Source: Isoetes taiwanensis
Lineage: Eukaryota; Streptophyta; Lycopodiopsida; Isoetales; Isoetaceae
DNA length: 64,000 nucleotides
Reading direction: 5' to 3'
Assembly: GCA_021234155.1 (NCBI GenBank)
Contig: JAJEKV010000040.1
Coordinates: 9,219,541-9,283,540, forward strand
How positions within the stretch are numbered: position 1 is the stretch's first letter; each line of letters begins with the position of its first letter. Below the pieces are notes generated by a model. The model ran no database searches. It was not told the origin of the DNA and worked only from the letters and a program-made list of their open reading frames with translations. Below, piece by piece: positions 45,423-56,515 of the stretch. Both the position numbers and the translations under genes were made by a program.

Positions 45423-45850
45423 GGCTCAGGATAGTCTTACCCTGGTTTCGGGGAAAAAAACCGTCCTCCGGTATCACCGCAGGGCTCGACGGAATCCGTT
45501 TCAGGACCCCCCGTTTCACCGTACTGACACACGTGAGGGGTCCTGCATAAATCTGGGCCGTCCGCCCACGCGACACATCCGGGCCGTCCGTGGTGTTCCC
45601 CGCCTCCGGTATCACCAACACCTGATCCCGCCCTCCGGAATCACCAATGCGTGAACCCGCCCTCCGGGATCCCCATGCCCTGGCCGATAACCGCGCCCCG
45701 ATATCAGCCGTGGGTATGATCCCCTCCTCCGGGATCGCCATCGCGTGGCCGATATCGGCCACCCGATATACGCCACTTGATCCCGGCCTCCGGGATCACC
45801 ACCATGGCCGACATCGGCGGACATCGGGGACCCGTGGAAATCCCGGCCTC
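45423..45850 (+). repeat. Left terminal inverted repeat of the MULE
   Basis: About 430 bp, GC-rich, aligning with the reverse complement of 50340-50764 (for example the segments GATATCGGCCACCCGATAT and CATCGGCGGACATCGG). It is full of the word CTCCGGGATCACC and similar. Divergence between the two arms shows that the insertion is not very young. Confidence 0.85.
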
Positions 45851-46003
45851 CGGGATCACCGACACCGCCGGTCGTGATTCCTGCCTCCGGGATCACCCAC
45901 CGCACGGTCTCTGCATGAACCATGAGGGGATCATGAAAAGAGGGCTGAAAAGATTAGTATGAAAGTAGAATATAAATGTGAAGGAAGACAACAACATGCT
46001 TAC

Positions 46004-46145
46004 TTTGGAACGTTTTGATGCTGTCGGGTTGGGCGAGATCTAGCCCCACTTCCTCCTGAATTTCATTCAAGTGGACGAGAATATCCTCAAGGCTGTGGGC
46101 ATTGATGGCACTGCCCTGCCGTAGCTGTTGTCGGGTCCTCACCAT
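46004..46145 (-). CDS. Small first exon in the MULE, unknown protein
   Basis: Minus-strand ATG at 46145 opens MVRTRQQLRQGSAINAHSLE, an amphipathic, Gln/Glu/Leu-rich 47-residue stretch ending at a good donor (CCAAA then GTAAGC) at 46003. The next exon is not clear. It could be the 5' end of a captured gene fragment or of an element gene. Function unknown. Confidence 0.3.
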
Positions 46146-46461
46146 CTGTCACTTAGCTACTGAACTCAATTGAAACCAACTTACTTTCTAGCAAGAACCA
46201 CTAAGGCAAGGGTATATATAGACTCATGAATCAACCGTTGTACTATCCGTTGTACAACAGTTAACCCTTGATTTCAATTTGTAATGGTAAAGTGGTAAAG
46301 TGGACTTTTTTTTCAATGGCTAGGTACCTCTATTATTTTTTTGGAAGTGGGGATCCCGGAGGACGGAATCCACTCATGGGGATCCCGGAGGACGGGATCC
46401 ACTAGTGGGGATCCCCACTTCCGGGATCACCAGATTGCAGACAGACTTTTTTTTTTTTTTC

Positions 46462-47088
46462 TTGCCTATTAGGTACAATGGTTTTAAGGTGTTGGAATTT
46501 ATTCCCGTTCGCGATCTGGGGATCCCGGAGGATGGGATCACCAGTCGTGATCCCCACCTCCCGATCACCCGGATGGCGGGGCCGGACTTTTTTTTTTTTT
46601 GCCTATGAGGTAATATAGTTCTAACCTTTTCGAATTTATTCCCGTCCGCGATCTGGTGATCCCGGAGGTGGGGATCACCATTGGTGATCCCCACCTCCCG
46701 ATCACCGGATCGCTGGGACGGGCCTCCTTTTTTTTTGCCTATTAGGTACAATGGTTTTAAGGTGTTCGAATTTTTTCCCGTTCGCGATCTGGGGATCCCG
46801 GAGGGTGGGATCACCAGTCGTGATCCCCACCTCCGGGATCACCAGATGGCGGACGGGCTTTTTTTTTCTTTTTTTTTTTTGCCTGTGAGATACTATGGTT
46901 CAAAGCTTTTCGAATTTATTCCCGTCCGCGATCTGGTGATCCCGGAGGACGGGATCACCAATGGTGATCCCCACCTCCGGGATCACCAGATCGCGGACGG
47001 ATTTTTTTTTTTATTTTGTTGCCTATAAGGTGCAATGGTTCTAATGTTTTCGAATTTATTCCCGTCCTCTGGGATCACCACAATAATT

Positions 47089-47100
<12 letters not shown>
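46462..47100. repeat. Internal tandem array of the MULE, ~140-bp unit with T tracts
   Basis: About 4.5 units start near 46462, 46602, 46736, 46881 and 47020. Each has a T tract, GCCTAT(T/G)AGGTA, a CGAATTTATTCCCGT box, CGCGATCTGG and then GATCCCGGAGG with a nearby complement CCTCCGGGATCACC that can fold back. Units 1 and 3 resemble each other more than 2 and 4 do, so the array is of dimers of about 278 bp. The T run at 47091-47119 closes it. Related words lie in the terminal repeats. 47120-47600 has no gene; it holds GGGATCCCAGAG-type short repeats. Confidence 0.8.
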
Positions 47101-47119
<19 letters not shown>

Positions 47120-47623
47120 CTTTTCCATTGGTTGTTTTAATATTTGGCTCCCTGGGGATCCCGGAGGTGTTCAAACTTCGGGATCCCAGAGCTATTCAAG
47201 TTTGGGGATCCCAGAGGTGTTCAAATTCCCAGACATCTGTTATGAATTGAGGGGATGCAGATTGACAGTTCAGGAGTGAACCCGGATAAGAAAAAACAAA
47301 AGCTATTTCCCACATCAATTAACCATTCAGAAACTGTCATATTTTACAATCATAGCCAAAAATTTACATGTTGAACAAGGAACAACCTTTTTTCTCATTT
47401 ATGGACCATTCAAAGATCAAACGGGTCACGGGCGATCGAATTGGTTGCTACCCTCGGGCAAGTAGAAGGTTGATTTTCCCGCTTTTAGGCGATCCTTAAC
47501 CTCTGCGAAAGATCACCTTGAAGCTTGTCCTCAAATTGTCCATGTCTTCTTTGGCAAACCAGTCCCGGTGGATCACCATCTGTACACAGTAGATTATAAA
47601 TGGACACTAAATAAATTTGCTGA

Positions 47624-49934
47624 TCAAGAAAGACAAAAGATAAGACATGGACAACTCACATCTGTCTCCTTCATGTAGATTTCTCTGATGAATTTCTGCA
47701 CACAACCAATAACATAGATGCCACAATCCTGGTTGTTGTGCTGCTGTGGAGCTTCCATCAAGATTACTGGTGCATTATGCAATGCTGATGCCTCGTGCCT
47801 CCACCTCTTAAATACATCACTTAAAAACCTGCAATTCAAGGCATTAGAAGATAGGCTATGAATGTATAGTTACCAAATGTTGCACTCACAAAGTGATGAA
47901 CCCGCGTGTTGGAGCATGGAGGGGATCAAAGGAATCGAAGTGCAATATGCAAGGGCAAGGCTTCTTCAATTTACGGCATGCCAAAGGATCGATCCACCAA
48001 AATGAACAGGCTCCAAAGGCCTTTGCATAGGACAAAAGGCGCCATCAATTCAAACCGAAACTAAAAATGCAATAAAAATCAATTTACACGGCATTGACCG
48101 GTATCTGGTAGAACTGTGCATCTTGGATTTTCCACACGGCCTTGCCAAAGGGGATCCCTAATTAGCTTCACGAATCGCTCGTAGGCACCACACGCCCTGG
48201 TTTTGTGCCATTTAGAAACGTACCAAAAGCGGCGGTGGTGGAGGAAGACATGATGACAAAGATTTTTTTGGTGAGGAATTGAGTGTGCAAGAACCCTGCC
48301 AAAGCTCAATTTAGCATACCATGCAAGAAATAAAAACAAAGACAACACACATACAGTAAATAGGCTCCTAAGCAGTCGGCATCGATCTCTGAGTCTTCAA
48401 TACCGAGGTCACCTGGAATAGTCGAGAATTTTCGTGCCTCTGCCTCTGAGATGTGGAATTCAACATCGGATGATTTGCTGCCCACCTTCAGCAGAGGACT
48501 TTGAACCACAATTGGATAATCTAGAGAAAATCTAAACTGCCAAAGCTCCTTTCTAATCTCTCTGTCATATAATTTTAGAGATTCAAAGAAGTGGGGGTCC
48601 AGCATATACAAATACCACATTTTTATCTTGCTCGGGGTCGGGGGAGCCAATTCATCTGCATTTTCAAGCTCCTCCTCTGATTCTTCATGCACAATATGGT
48701 TTGGAGCCATCAGATCTGCATCCCTCCGGGCCTGCACAAAAGTCCGCTTCCTTGGGGTACCCTGCAGACTTGGGCTATTCGAATTTGGGGTTTTCAGAGG
48801 AGGTGAATTAAATTCAAGCGTATGCGCAGCTTCAAACTCCGCACTCACATCGTCTTCGTCCAACTGGTGCTGTTCATAGCTCAAATCACCAAACAAATCC
48901 TTCTCATCCAAATTGCCATGCTTGCTCCTAATCCTTTCCTTGATTTCCCTTATCCGCTCTACCTGCATTTCTAGTTCTGTGGCCTCCTTTCTCCGCACCT
49001 GCAGGTTTATAAACTCGGCTCGGGCCGTGTCATCCAAAAGGCCGAGGGCGATTTGCTCATCTGCCATACGCTCTGCTGCTGCCCTTGCCCTCTGAAGTTT
49101 TCGTCTCAGATTGTGGGTAAATTTGAAGTCGGGATCAAGAGATCTCTCCACACTTACCTTCCCATAATCTCTAACCCTCACCTCTGCCTTGTTCTTCGGA
49201 ATTCGACCCCTCGGGGCATCTGGAAGCCTGTAATTCTGCCATAATTGATGCACCCTGAACCTATGATTCTCAAGTTCGATCTTCCTGCTGTAGGATTTGC
49301 TGCAGTCACCGACCTGGCAACGCCATTTTCGACTGACCTAATCATACCTGTAGTCCTTCAAAATTTCTTCAGTGGTCAGTTCCTCGCTTGGATTGACGTT
49401 AAAACATTCAATATTACTTTTTGGGGCCTCATCCCCCTCATCTGCATTTTGAGCATTCTTTAGAACATCTGCTTTTCCGTGCCATTGGCCATCGACTGAA
49501 GCCTCGTCCCTGGCAGCAGGGGTATTCTTCTGTGGTGAAGCGCCCTTAGCTCTTGCTTCTGCCCTTAATCTCTTCTTGTTCGGGGATTGAACCTCTTGGT
49601 TGGATTCAATCTCAGCAATATCTTTGAGGCATTCGGGCAATGGCCAAGCCGAGTTTCCTTCCATTGCCCCATTCCAGTTCTCGTTAATGGAGGTGTTTAG
49701 GCTGATTTCGAGGTTAATCGACTCCTCCACCATCTGTAAAATAACATAACCGGTTAGAATAAGACTAAAATAGACTTTAAAAATGGACCTGTCGATGGCG
49801 CTCACCTTTAAATACTCGGCAGATGCAACAGCAGCGACAGCGCCTCTGGATTCGGCAGCAATCGGACCCTTTCCACTCAGTTCCGGTCGGAAAGGGCAAT
49901 CGTTCTTAAGCGCCGCGAGTTCGGACATAGCCAT
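47624..49934 (-). pseudogene. C2H2 zinc finger - coiled coil - Ulp1-like (C48) protease gene of the MULE, degenerate
   Basis: Exon 1 49934-49806 (MAMSELAALKNDCPF...), exon 2 from 49733 (MVEESINLEISLN...). A TAG at 49340 interrupts the frame just before a C2H2 finger (CQVGDC...H-x4-H, 49320-49255). A long Arg/Glu-rich coil and a Ser/Pro region follow, then an Ulp1-like domain in pieces: DADCLGAYL (about 48370), GAYERFVKLIR (about 48165), LWSLFIL (about 47995; the catalytic His is Leu), CILHFDSF (catalytic Asp) and APQQHNNQDCGIY (catalytic Gln and Cys, about 47740). A frameshift lies near 47975. Ulp1 proteases remove SUMO. Ulp1-carrying MULEs are known in plants (Kaonashi type). Loss of His and the interruptions argue for no activity. 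Confidence 0.7.
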
Positions 49935-50339
49935 CGCCGGGTCCGTGCTCCCTTCCTCGGAATCCCCACCGCTGCGTGGCGACTTCGCAATTGGCCCGTC
50001 ACGAATAATCGGCGGTTTTCCGCTCTCCGGTTACACCATTAGTGGATGGCGTCACGACATCGACTTCGTCGGGCGCATTAATTCAAACCAATGGCATCGA
50101 TTGAACCGTGGGCGGCCCGGCTTCGTCAAAGGCGGTGGTGATCCCGAGGAGGTTTTCACCAGAAGGACTTTCGGGATCCCTGGAGGCTGAATAACCCCCG
50201 ACGATAACGGGCATCCGATATCGGCCAACGATGGCCATCCCTTAGGAGGGGATCACACCCCGCCGATTCCGGTGATCCCGGCGAAGTAATCACCGGGGTA
50301 TCCGTATCGGGCGCCAAGTATTCGGCGAGTCCTATCCGG

Positions 50340-50764
50340 ATCCCGAGGCCGATTTCCACCTGGTCCCGATGTCCGCCGATGTGTCGGCTATGGTGGTGAT
50401 CCCGGCGTCGGATCGGCGATATCGGGTGGCCGATATCGCACGCAAATGGCGATCCCGAGGAGGGATCACACCCACGGGCCGATATCGGGCGCTGGTTATC
50501 GCCGGCATGGGGTCCCCGAGGGCTGGTTCACGCTTAAGGACTCTGAGGGTGGATCAGTGTTGGTGATACCGAGGCGGGAACACCACGGGACGGCCGGATG
50601 TGTCAAGCGTGTGTGGGCGTTTATCCGCGCAGACCCACCACGTGTGTCGTAAGATGCGGTGAAACGGGGGTCTGAAACGGTTCCGTCGAGCCACAGCGGT
50701 GATCTGCGGGGCGGTTTTACCTTTTACCTGGGATCCCGAAACCAGGGTAAGACTATCCTGAGCC
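50340..50764 (-). repeat. Right terminal inverted repeat of the MULE
   Basis: Reverse complement partner of 45423-45850. The stretch 49935-50340 between the gene and this repeat is GC-rich and without a recognised gene apart from the likely promoter of the element gene. Confidence 0.85.
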
Positions 50765-50773
50765 CTCAAAATA

Positions 50774-51712
50774 TCTCTTTCCTAAGATTTGGGAGTAGGT
50801 GGGCCGGAAAGAGGGGGAGTTCGAATTTTTTTTCTCTATGGTCCGACGAGCATTCTTTCTTTTGTATTTGCTCTGCATAGTCGGAAATAGGAGGTCTTGG
50901 CTTCATGGGGCTGCTAAGAACAGCCCGATGGAGGCGCCCAGACAGCTAGAGTTGCGTATAAATGGTGCGTCTGCCCAAATCGGCCTGCGATGGCATCTTC
51001 GACGGCTTCTTGCTTCTGATTTTGGAGGACAACTCCACCTTCACCCATTTCAATTCTTCCCTTTTCTTCCCCATTGCAAATGCATCAGTTGGATGCACAA
51101 ATTATTGATAGAAACTCTTCTTTGAAATTGCGTCATGTAGAAGCCCCTTTTGCTTGGCGCTTTTGCCATGGACATTTTTGTTTCAGCAAGCAGAGAATGA
51201 GGAATGGTTCTAGGTAGCCAAGAGGTTTCATGAGCAAGCAAAGAATGAGCAATGGATTTGGGAGAACACTATTCATCCCTGGTGCTTGTTACCAGATATT
51301 CTACCTTGGTTTAGGTCCGGTAGATTGTGCACCGTCAGGTAGATTGTGCTCTAACAGAGTGTGCAGCTTCTGCCAGCTTCTGGTCTGATTGCAAAAACAA
51401 TTTCTTGCGTTGCAATGGTTCATGGCACTGCATTTTCCATTCGCAAACGTATTTTATACGTGTATATGGCGTATGGGGAGCGTTGTGCTATACGGGGGTG
51501 TGAGGTGTAAAATCCCTTGCCCTTGATTTAGCATATTCTCACGATTATGCCTTCATCCAATGCACAAAAAAAAAAACATTAACACATGGAGACATTAACA
51601 AATGGCGTATGAATTTTCGATTTGCAGTATGGTTTGCCCGATATAAAATAAAGTTAACCCTACTAAAAAAATTTATTGAGGCAGCCAAGCCCGCAAACAT
51701 TTCTCTCATTCA
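50774..51712. other. Spacer between the MULE and the LINE region
   Basis: No gene supported. The sequence becomes AT-richer after 51300. A short inverted duplication around AGCAAGCAGAGAATGAGGAA and AGCAAGCAAAGAATGAGCAA at 51186 and 51234 is a tandem copy of about 48 bp. Confidence 0.45.
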
Positions 51713-51838
51713 AATCCCATATATTTTAGAAGTGAATGAAAAGACGAGAATGTCTTAGACCATCCTTCTCATTTCTCTCATTCGAATCCCTTATATTTTG
51801 GAAGTGAATGAAAAGACGAGAATGTCTGAGACCATCCT
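51713..51838. repeat. Two tandem copies of a ~72-bp unit (third copy at 54247)
   Basis: AAGTGAATGAAAAGACGAGA with the following AGACCATCCTTC occurs at 51731-51772 and 51800-51841, and again at 54262-54305 beyond the LINE. Read on the minus strand the unit is the last part of a Ty3/gypsy pol reading frame (see 54250). The LINE sits between the copies, so it inserted into a tandem array or duplicated its target. Confidence 0.75.
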
Positions 51839-51839
51839 T

Positions 51840-54180
51840 CCCGCGACGGACCTCCAGGAACACAACCTTCCCATGTAATCAATGGTTTGATGCAGAGTGC
51901 AAGAAACACAAACGCTGGCTCCGCCAAGTCACAGACCCTGCTTTACGCCCACGTGCAGTCAGACAGTACCGCGTCCTCCTTAAAGCTAAGAAAGCCAGGT
52001 ACATTGCAGCGCATCAAAAGGAAATGTTTTATCTCCTGGAATGTCACCCTAGGAACTTCTGGCAAAGGATTCTTAGAAAGCCAGTACAGCCCACAGGGAA
52101 CATCACTCCCGAGCAGTGGAGGCAATACTTGCAACAGCTATACAACCCTCAGGGTGCACATGCAGCATTACCCCTGAAAGAAGGCCCAGTGCTGGAAATC
52201 ACATATTCGGACGTGGAACAAGGCTTATAGTGTCTTGCCAATGGGAGAGCCCCGGACCTAGATGGTATGCAGGCAGAATTGCTTAAGTGGGCAGGGCCGT
52301 CCATAATACCAGTGCCGACCGCCTTGTTCAACAAGGCATTACAGGAAGGCTTCCCGCTGTAACGGACCAATAGCAGAGTTGTTCCCATCTATAAGGCAGG
52401 TGACCCGCACTGCAAAGCCAATTACCGAACAATCATGGTCAGTTCAGTGTTTGCAAAATTGCTTCTTTGGGATTCTCGGCGGCAGTTGATTAGCCGGGCG
52501 AAGGCGCGATGGAGATTTGCGAGAATGCGTGTACAAAGCTATCTGAAAAGATGCTCGGGTCGGTTGCAGCCGACAAACCAACCATTTGATAGTAGTATAG
52601 GGGTTGGATGCCCTCTCTCCCCAACACTGTTTGGGCTTTACATTGATCAATTGGAGAGCTGGCTTGCTGATAATGGGGGCGACGGGGCTCACCTTCTCTA
52701 CCAGATTATCAAGCAGTTAATATATCTTTGATGATGTGGACCTCCTAGTTTACACACCAGCGGACATGCACGCGACATCTCGATGCCACGGACACATTTT
52801 GTCAAGCGGTCGATATCTTGCGCGTCAACTTGGCCAAGACTAAGGTGGTTTTCATATCATCTTCCACGACAACCGAGGATCCCTCCTTCGATTCTTCCGA
52901 GGGCGAGAATGTGGAAGTAGCATCCACATACAAATATTTGGGAGTGGAGTTTCCTTCTACTATGCAATCGGGACACATCCATACGGCTTGATAGTCATAT
53001 ATGCAATGCAAAACAATAGTCATAGAGCGGAGTTGTATGATTGGACCCATCAGTCACACCTGTTCAAGGTCTTAGTGGAGCCTGTCCTTTTATACGGGGT
53101 TGAAGTATGGGGCTCAGTAGTATCCCTCGCTACTTGGAATGACTTGGAACAAAAGAAAGCCTTCTTGGTACGAGCACTAGGGGTGAAACAAATCCCATAT
53201 CAAATTCTACTGCGGAGACGATTCTTGCCTCTTGAGGGCCCCTTGATCGCCACATTGTCTATTTTCAGAAGGTGGTCAATAGGGACGATGCTCGTCTCCC
53301 TAAACTAGCTTATATCATGGCAATGGGGCCACAGCGCCTCACGGCCTGCTAGAGGGAAAAGAGAGCTCAATGGATGGCTAGATGGAATGTTCAGGAGCAC
53401 AGGTGCATACATGTGCAAACAGAGGCAGATCGCCATAGCTTGAGGCAATGTCTTGACGCTTGCTTCATCAACAAGTTTTGGGATGCCAGCGCCCTTGAAC
53501 AGGTCAAGACAGCACACTACCAGCGCTACATAAATCCCACATTGGAACAAGGCCCACAATGCTACCTGCTCACCCACTTGCCCATGAAAAGACGCAGACT
53601 CATTGCCTCCATTCGCACAGGGGCACATCATCTTCGAATTGAGACAGGTAGATGGATTGGTGAGCCACGTCAGGACAGGCTCTGTCAATGCTGCCAAATG
53701 GGAGTCATTGAGGATGAATCTCATACCCTTCAAAGTTGCCCAGCATATGATCAAATCCGGACGCACTATCCTGAGTTGGTCAGGTCTGGCCAGCCGCTAC
53801 ATGTGACATTGAGCACGACATCCATACGGGTGCTAGGATCATACCTTCAGGAGGTCATGGACATGCGAGATCAGCTATGTCCTCGGGCACGCGCTTGACA
53901 TGTACATATACATTTATTTCATGATGATGTATACTTGTACAGTTTGACAGCATTCTTATGACTGCCACGATCTTTCCCTTGAAAACCCTTCGGGGCGAGG
54001 GTTTTTTAACCCGGACAGTAATAAGTTTGTTGCGCTCCTTCTGGGTCCCATAGGCCGATTGGTCTCAGTGGACGATAAAAAACTATTCTTATTCTTATTC
54101 TTATTCTTATTCTTATTCTTATTCTTATTCTTATTCTTATTCTTATTCTTATTCTTATTCTTATTCTTATTCTTATTCTT
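51840..54180 (+). mobile_element. Non-LTR retrotransposon (LINE), 5'-truncated, with (ATTCTT)n tail
   Basis: Broken frames encode the thumb-to-RT part of a plant LINE ORF2: CNQWFDAECKKHKRW and FWQRILRKP (51870-52080), then GRAPDLDGMQAELLKWAG, PIYKAGDPHCKANYR and GCPLSPTLFGLYIDQLE (52230-52660), the RT core. The Tyr-Xaa-Asp-Asp catalytic box expected near 52730 is only FDDVDLL-like. The C-terminus has RTGAHHLRIETGRW and a Cys2-His-Cys box CQCC...EDESHTL..C (53680-53745). Many stops and shifts make it dead. Its 3' end matches the LINE tail at 11.1 kb but ends in a hexanucleotide repeat at 54083-54180. Confidence 0.9.
54083..54180 (+). repeat. (ATTCTT)n tail of the LINE
   Basis: About 16 copies of ATTCTT directly follow the conserved LINE 3' end. 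A tail of simple repeats, not poly(A), is a clade trait shared with the (TTCTA)n tail of the related copy at 11293. Confidence 0.95.
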
Positions 54181-54249
54181 CTCTTGACTCACTATAATGT
54201 TTTTAAAATCTTTAAAAATTGATAGATAGATAGTATTTTTACGCCAAAT

Positions 54250-54445
54250 CCCCTATGTCTTAGAAGTGAATGAAAAGACGAAAGTGTCTGAGACCATCTT
54301 CTCTTGACTCACTAAAATGAGGAAAACGTTGCACAAACTCATCCGTCTCCCAAGTGGCATCCGTAGGAGACTGGCTTCACCACAAGACTAGATATTCATG
54401 AATATCTCTATTGCGCAACTGCCGAAGAAGCACCATGCTTAGTTC
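54250..54445 (-). pseudogene. Ty3/gypsy pol C-terminus (chromodomain-like) fragment
   Basis: On the minus strand the frame reads LRQLRNRDIHEYLVLW followed by DATWETDEFVQRFPHF, which is the pattern of the chromodomain-like C-terminus of plant chromoviral integrases (..eyLVqWkg.....ATWE.e..l...fP.F). The segment then ends in the unit repeated at 51.7 kb. One in-frame stop lies after LVLW. It is a small remnant on the opposite strand from the 55.6 kb fragment. Confidence 0.65.
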
Positions 54446-55574
54446 ATAAATGTTCATCATTTAGAATAAGGCATTAGCTCCACATTTGCAAACACAACTT
54501 TCTTAGACCATCTTGCAATCCAAAAGTTGCATCAACAATAAGAAGCAAATTTAGATCATCTGTCTTAGCCCAAAATGCATCAAGCACTACTCGCCAACAG
54601 ATATTCTTGGGGAAACCAGAGCCAAGCATAAGTCAAATCCCTGATTAGGCAAGATAGTATGACTTAGAGTAGTTTGACATATACATCCAGTGATGCAACC
54701 CCAAAACAAGAACCCTTGCTTTTGCAAGAAAAGAAAAGAAAAAGTTGTACTTTGCATTCTGGGCATATTTACCTTTAGATTAATCCAAGCCAATCATGGT
54801 TGTCCTGTCAACCCATACAAATATAGAGGTTTCAAGTCCATTCTTGGTCTCCTTAACCTTGATTTTATTGCCACGAACGAACTATTGCCATCTTAAAATT
54901 CACTATCCGCACTCAGTAGATACAAATCATCTACTTATGTCAATCATATCACAGACTACCCAGTTTCACAACACTCAGTACTAGATCTAGTTTTCCCACA
55001 AAGCTAACTCATATGCTAATATTTCCAGCCTCCTTCCCTCGAAAGGGATTAGCATAATGCGGAATGAACATTGACACTTTCCTTAACCATATTATTAAGA
55101 AAATTGTTTGTATAACTAAGAAATTATCATTTCTCAGGTTAACACAATCATGTTCCTCAAGATGACCTCAACTTGCATAAGGTTTGACTCTAACTTGGAG
55201 ATCCACGCAACTCTACTTCTGGGAAAGTGAGAATTGCCTCTCCATCATGCAACAATGCAAAGTAGAATTCTTTTTGAGGCACTTATGTACTGCAGTACAT
55301 ATCATAGGATTCTACGCCAATCTACATATATTAGATCACTTTAGATTGTTTACATGGTTTAATTTGAAGCAACAGGGTAGGGTAACTAATCCTTCCACTT
55401 GGTTAACTTCTCATGGATAAATTTTACTCTCAACACATCTTCCAAGACGACGTTGATCGCAGTACATCTAGATGGTTCATTTATCCAATACATGATCTCA
55501 CAATCCTTCACATAGACCATTTCAATGGTCCCATCATGTTGCATGCATATTTTAACCACATTGGATTAACGTAG
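54446..55574. other. Degenerate, no gene recognised
   Basis: Probably further decayed retroelement sequence, given remnants on both sides. A weak minus-strand reading LLDAFWAKTDDLNLLLIVDA (about 54590-54530) looks protein-like, but I cannot assign it. Confidence 0.35.
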
Positions 55575-56515
55575 CTGTAAATAGGAGGAGATACTCCTCA
55601 TACACCGCAGCTATAGCAATTTTCCTATCCCATAGAGCCCAGACCCAGATAGGGGAACCATCTGTCCAACCCCTAGATATTGAGCCTATGGCCATGGCAA
55701 CAGGTGAAGAAGAGCCGATGCTTCTGGAGTACGAGAGGGAAGAGCAAGAGGAAGATGAAGGACGTGGGTCGGACAGGGAGGACATCAGTAACATCGACCC
55801 GGCACAAAAAAGGCAGCAAGCGGAGCAGGAACTTCAAAGCTTTGAAGAGGGGCTGAGAACCACGCAGACAGCTCCACCACTTGGGCTAGGCATCACAAGA
55901 CTAATCCCGATAATCATCCAAGGAGAAGCGTACCTGAGCCTCCACGACATCAAGAACCTCCCAGAGTGCAGGGACAAGGGCTACAGGATAGACGAGCTCC
56001 TACATCTCTTACGTCAATAACCGGACCTTGATGACTTCATCGACCGGGAGACATAGGACTTCCCCATCAGCATAAGGGAGGCCCCAGACGTACACTGACC
56101 AATCTCCGACGGACATAGAAGCTTACACTAGCATTAGGCAGATGATGGCACAACAGGAGTTACCCACAGAGGAGGAGTTCATAGCGATCCACGAGCGGAT
56201 GGGAATCAGAGGGAAAACAACGAGTGCGCTCCTACCTAGCACCTCGGCAGCAGCAGAGCGAACTAATCGAATTATTGAAGATATGTTAAGGAGTTATGTT
56301 TGGAACAAACAGTCTAAGTGGGATTATTTCATCCACTTAGTAGAGTTTGCCTACAACAGTACCAAGCAGGAGTCATCCCAGATGTCTCCTTTCATGATTA
56401 ATTATGGGTACCAGTGCCCGACCCCTGATACATAGCACAACCCAGTGTCAAAGGTAGAAGTCTCCCAGCAAATGCAGCTTGCAGTAGGAGCTGCGTGTAT
56501 CTTATGAACATCAAC
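55575..56515 (+). pseudogene. E1-family ORF2 fragment joined to a Ty3-type integrase fragment
   Basis: The first part corresponds to the middle of E1 ORF2 (SSYTAAIAIFLSHRA, APPLGLGITRLIPIII, NLPECRDKGYRIDELL, LPTEEEF, MGIRGK), with stops near 56018, 56053 and 56096. After LLPSTSAAA at about 56255 it passes straight into ERTNRIIEDMLRSYV, WDYFIHLVEFAYNSTKQ and MSPFMINYGYQCPTPD, the end of the integrase core of Ty3/gypsy elements, and fades by 56515. A deletion has removed the sequence between ORF2 and integrase. It shows that ORF2 and a Ty3-type pol belong to one element family. Confidence 0.85.

Larger units (their letters stand above)
45423..50764. mobile_element. Mutator-like element (MULE) with 9-bp target duplications
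   Basis: Both ends start GGCTCAGGATAGTCTTACCC (the right end read on the minus strand). The flanks are the perfect 9-bp duplication CTCAAAATA at 45414-45422 and 50765-50773. Long terminal inverted repeats plus a 9-bp duplication are diagnostic of MULEs. The element is 5342 bp. It carries a degenerate C2H2/Ulp1-like gene, a small ORF and an internal tandem repeat. I see no mudrA-type transposase, so this copy looks non-autonomous. Confidence 0.92.

Noticed and set aside
45612-46814. Frames of 100-146 codons with repeated DPGGR or IPRSRTG strings
   Set aside because: They are translations of the MULE terminal and internal repeats and follow the DNA repeat, not a protein.
46440-47120. CRISPR-like array in the tandem repeats
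   Set aside because: Units of about 140 bp with no unique spacers in a plant transposon; it is a satellite-type array.
53956-54192. Lys/Asn-repeat ORF (KNKNKN...)
   Set aside because: Translation of the (ATTCTT)n tail of the LINE.
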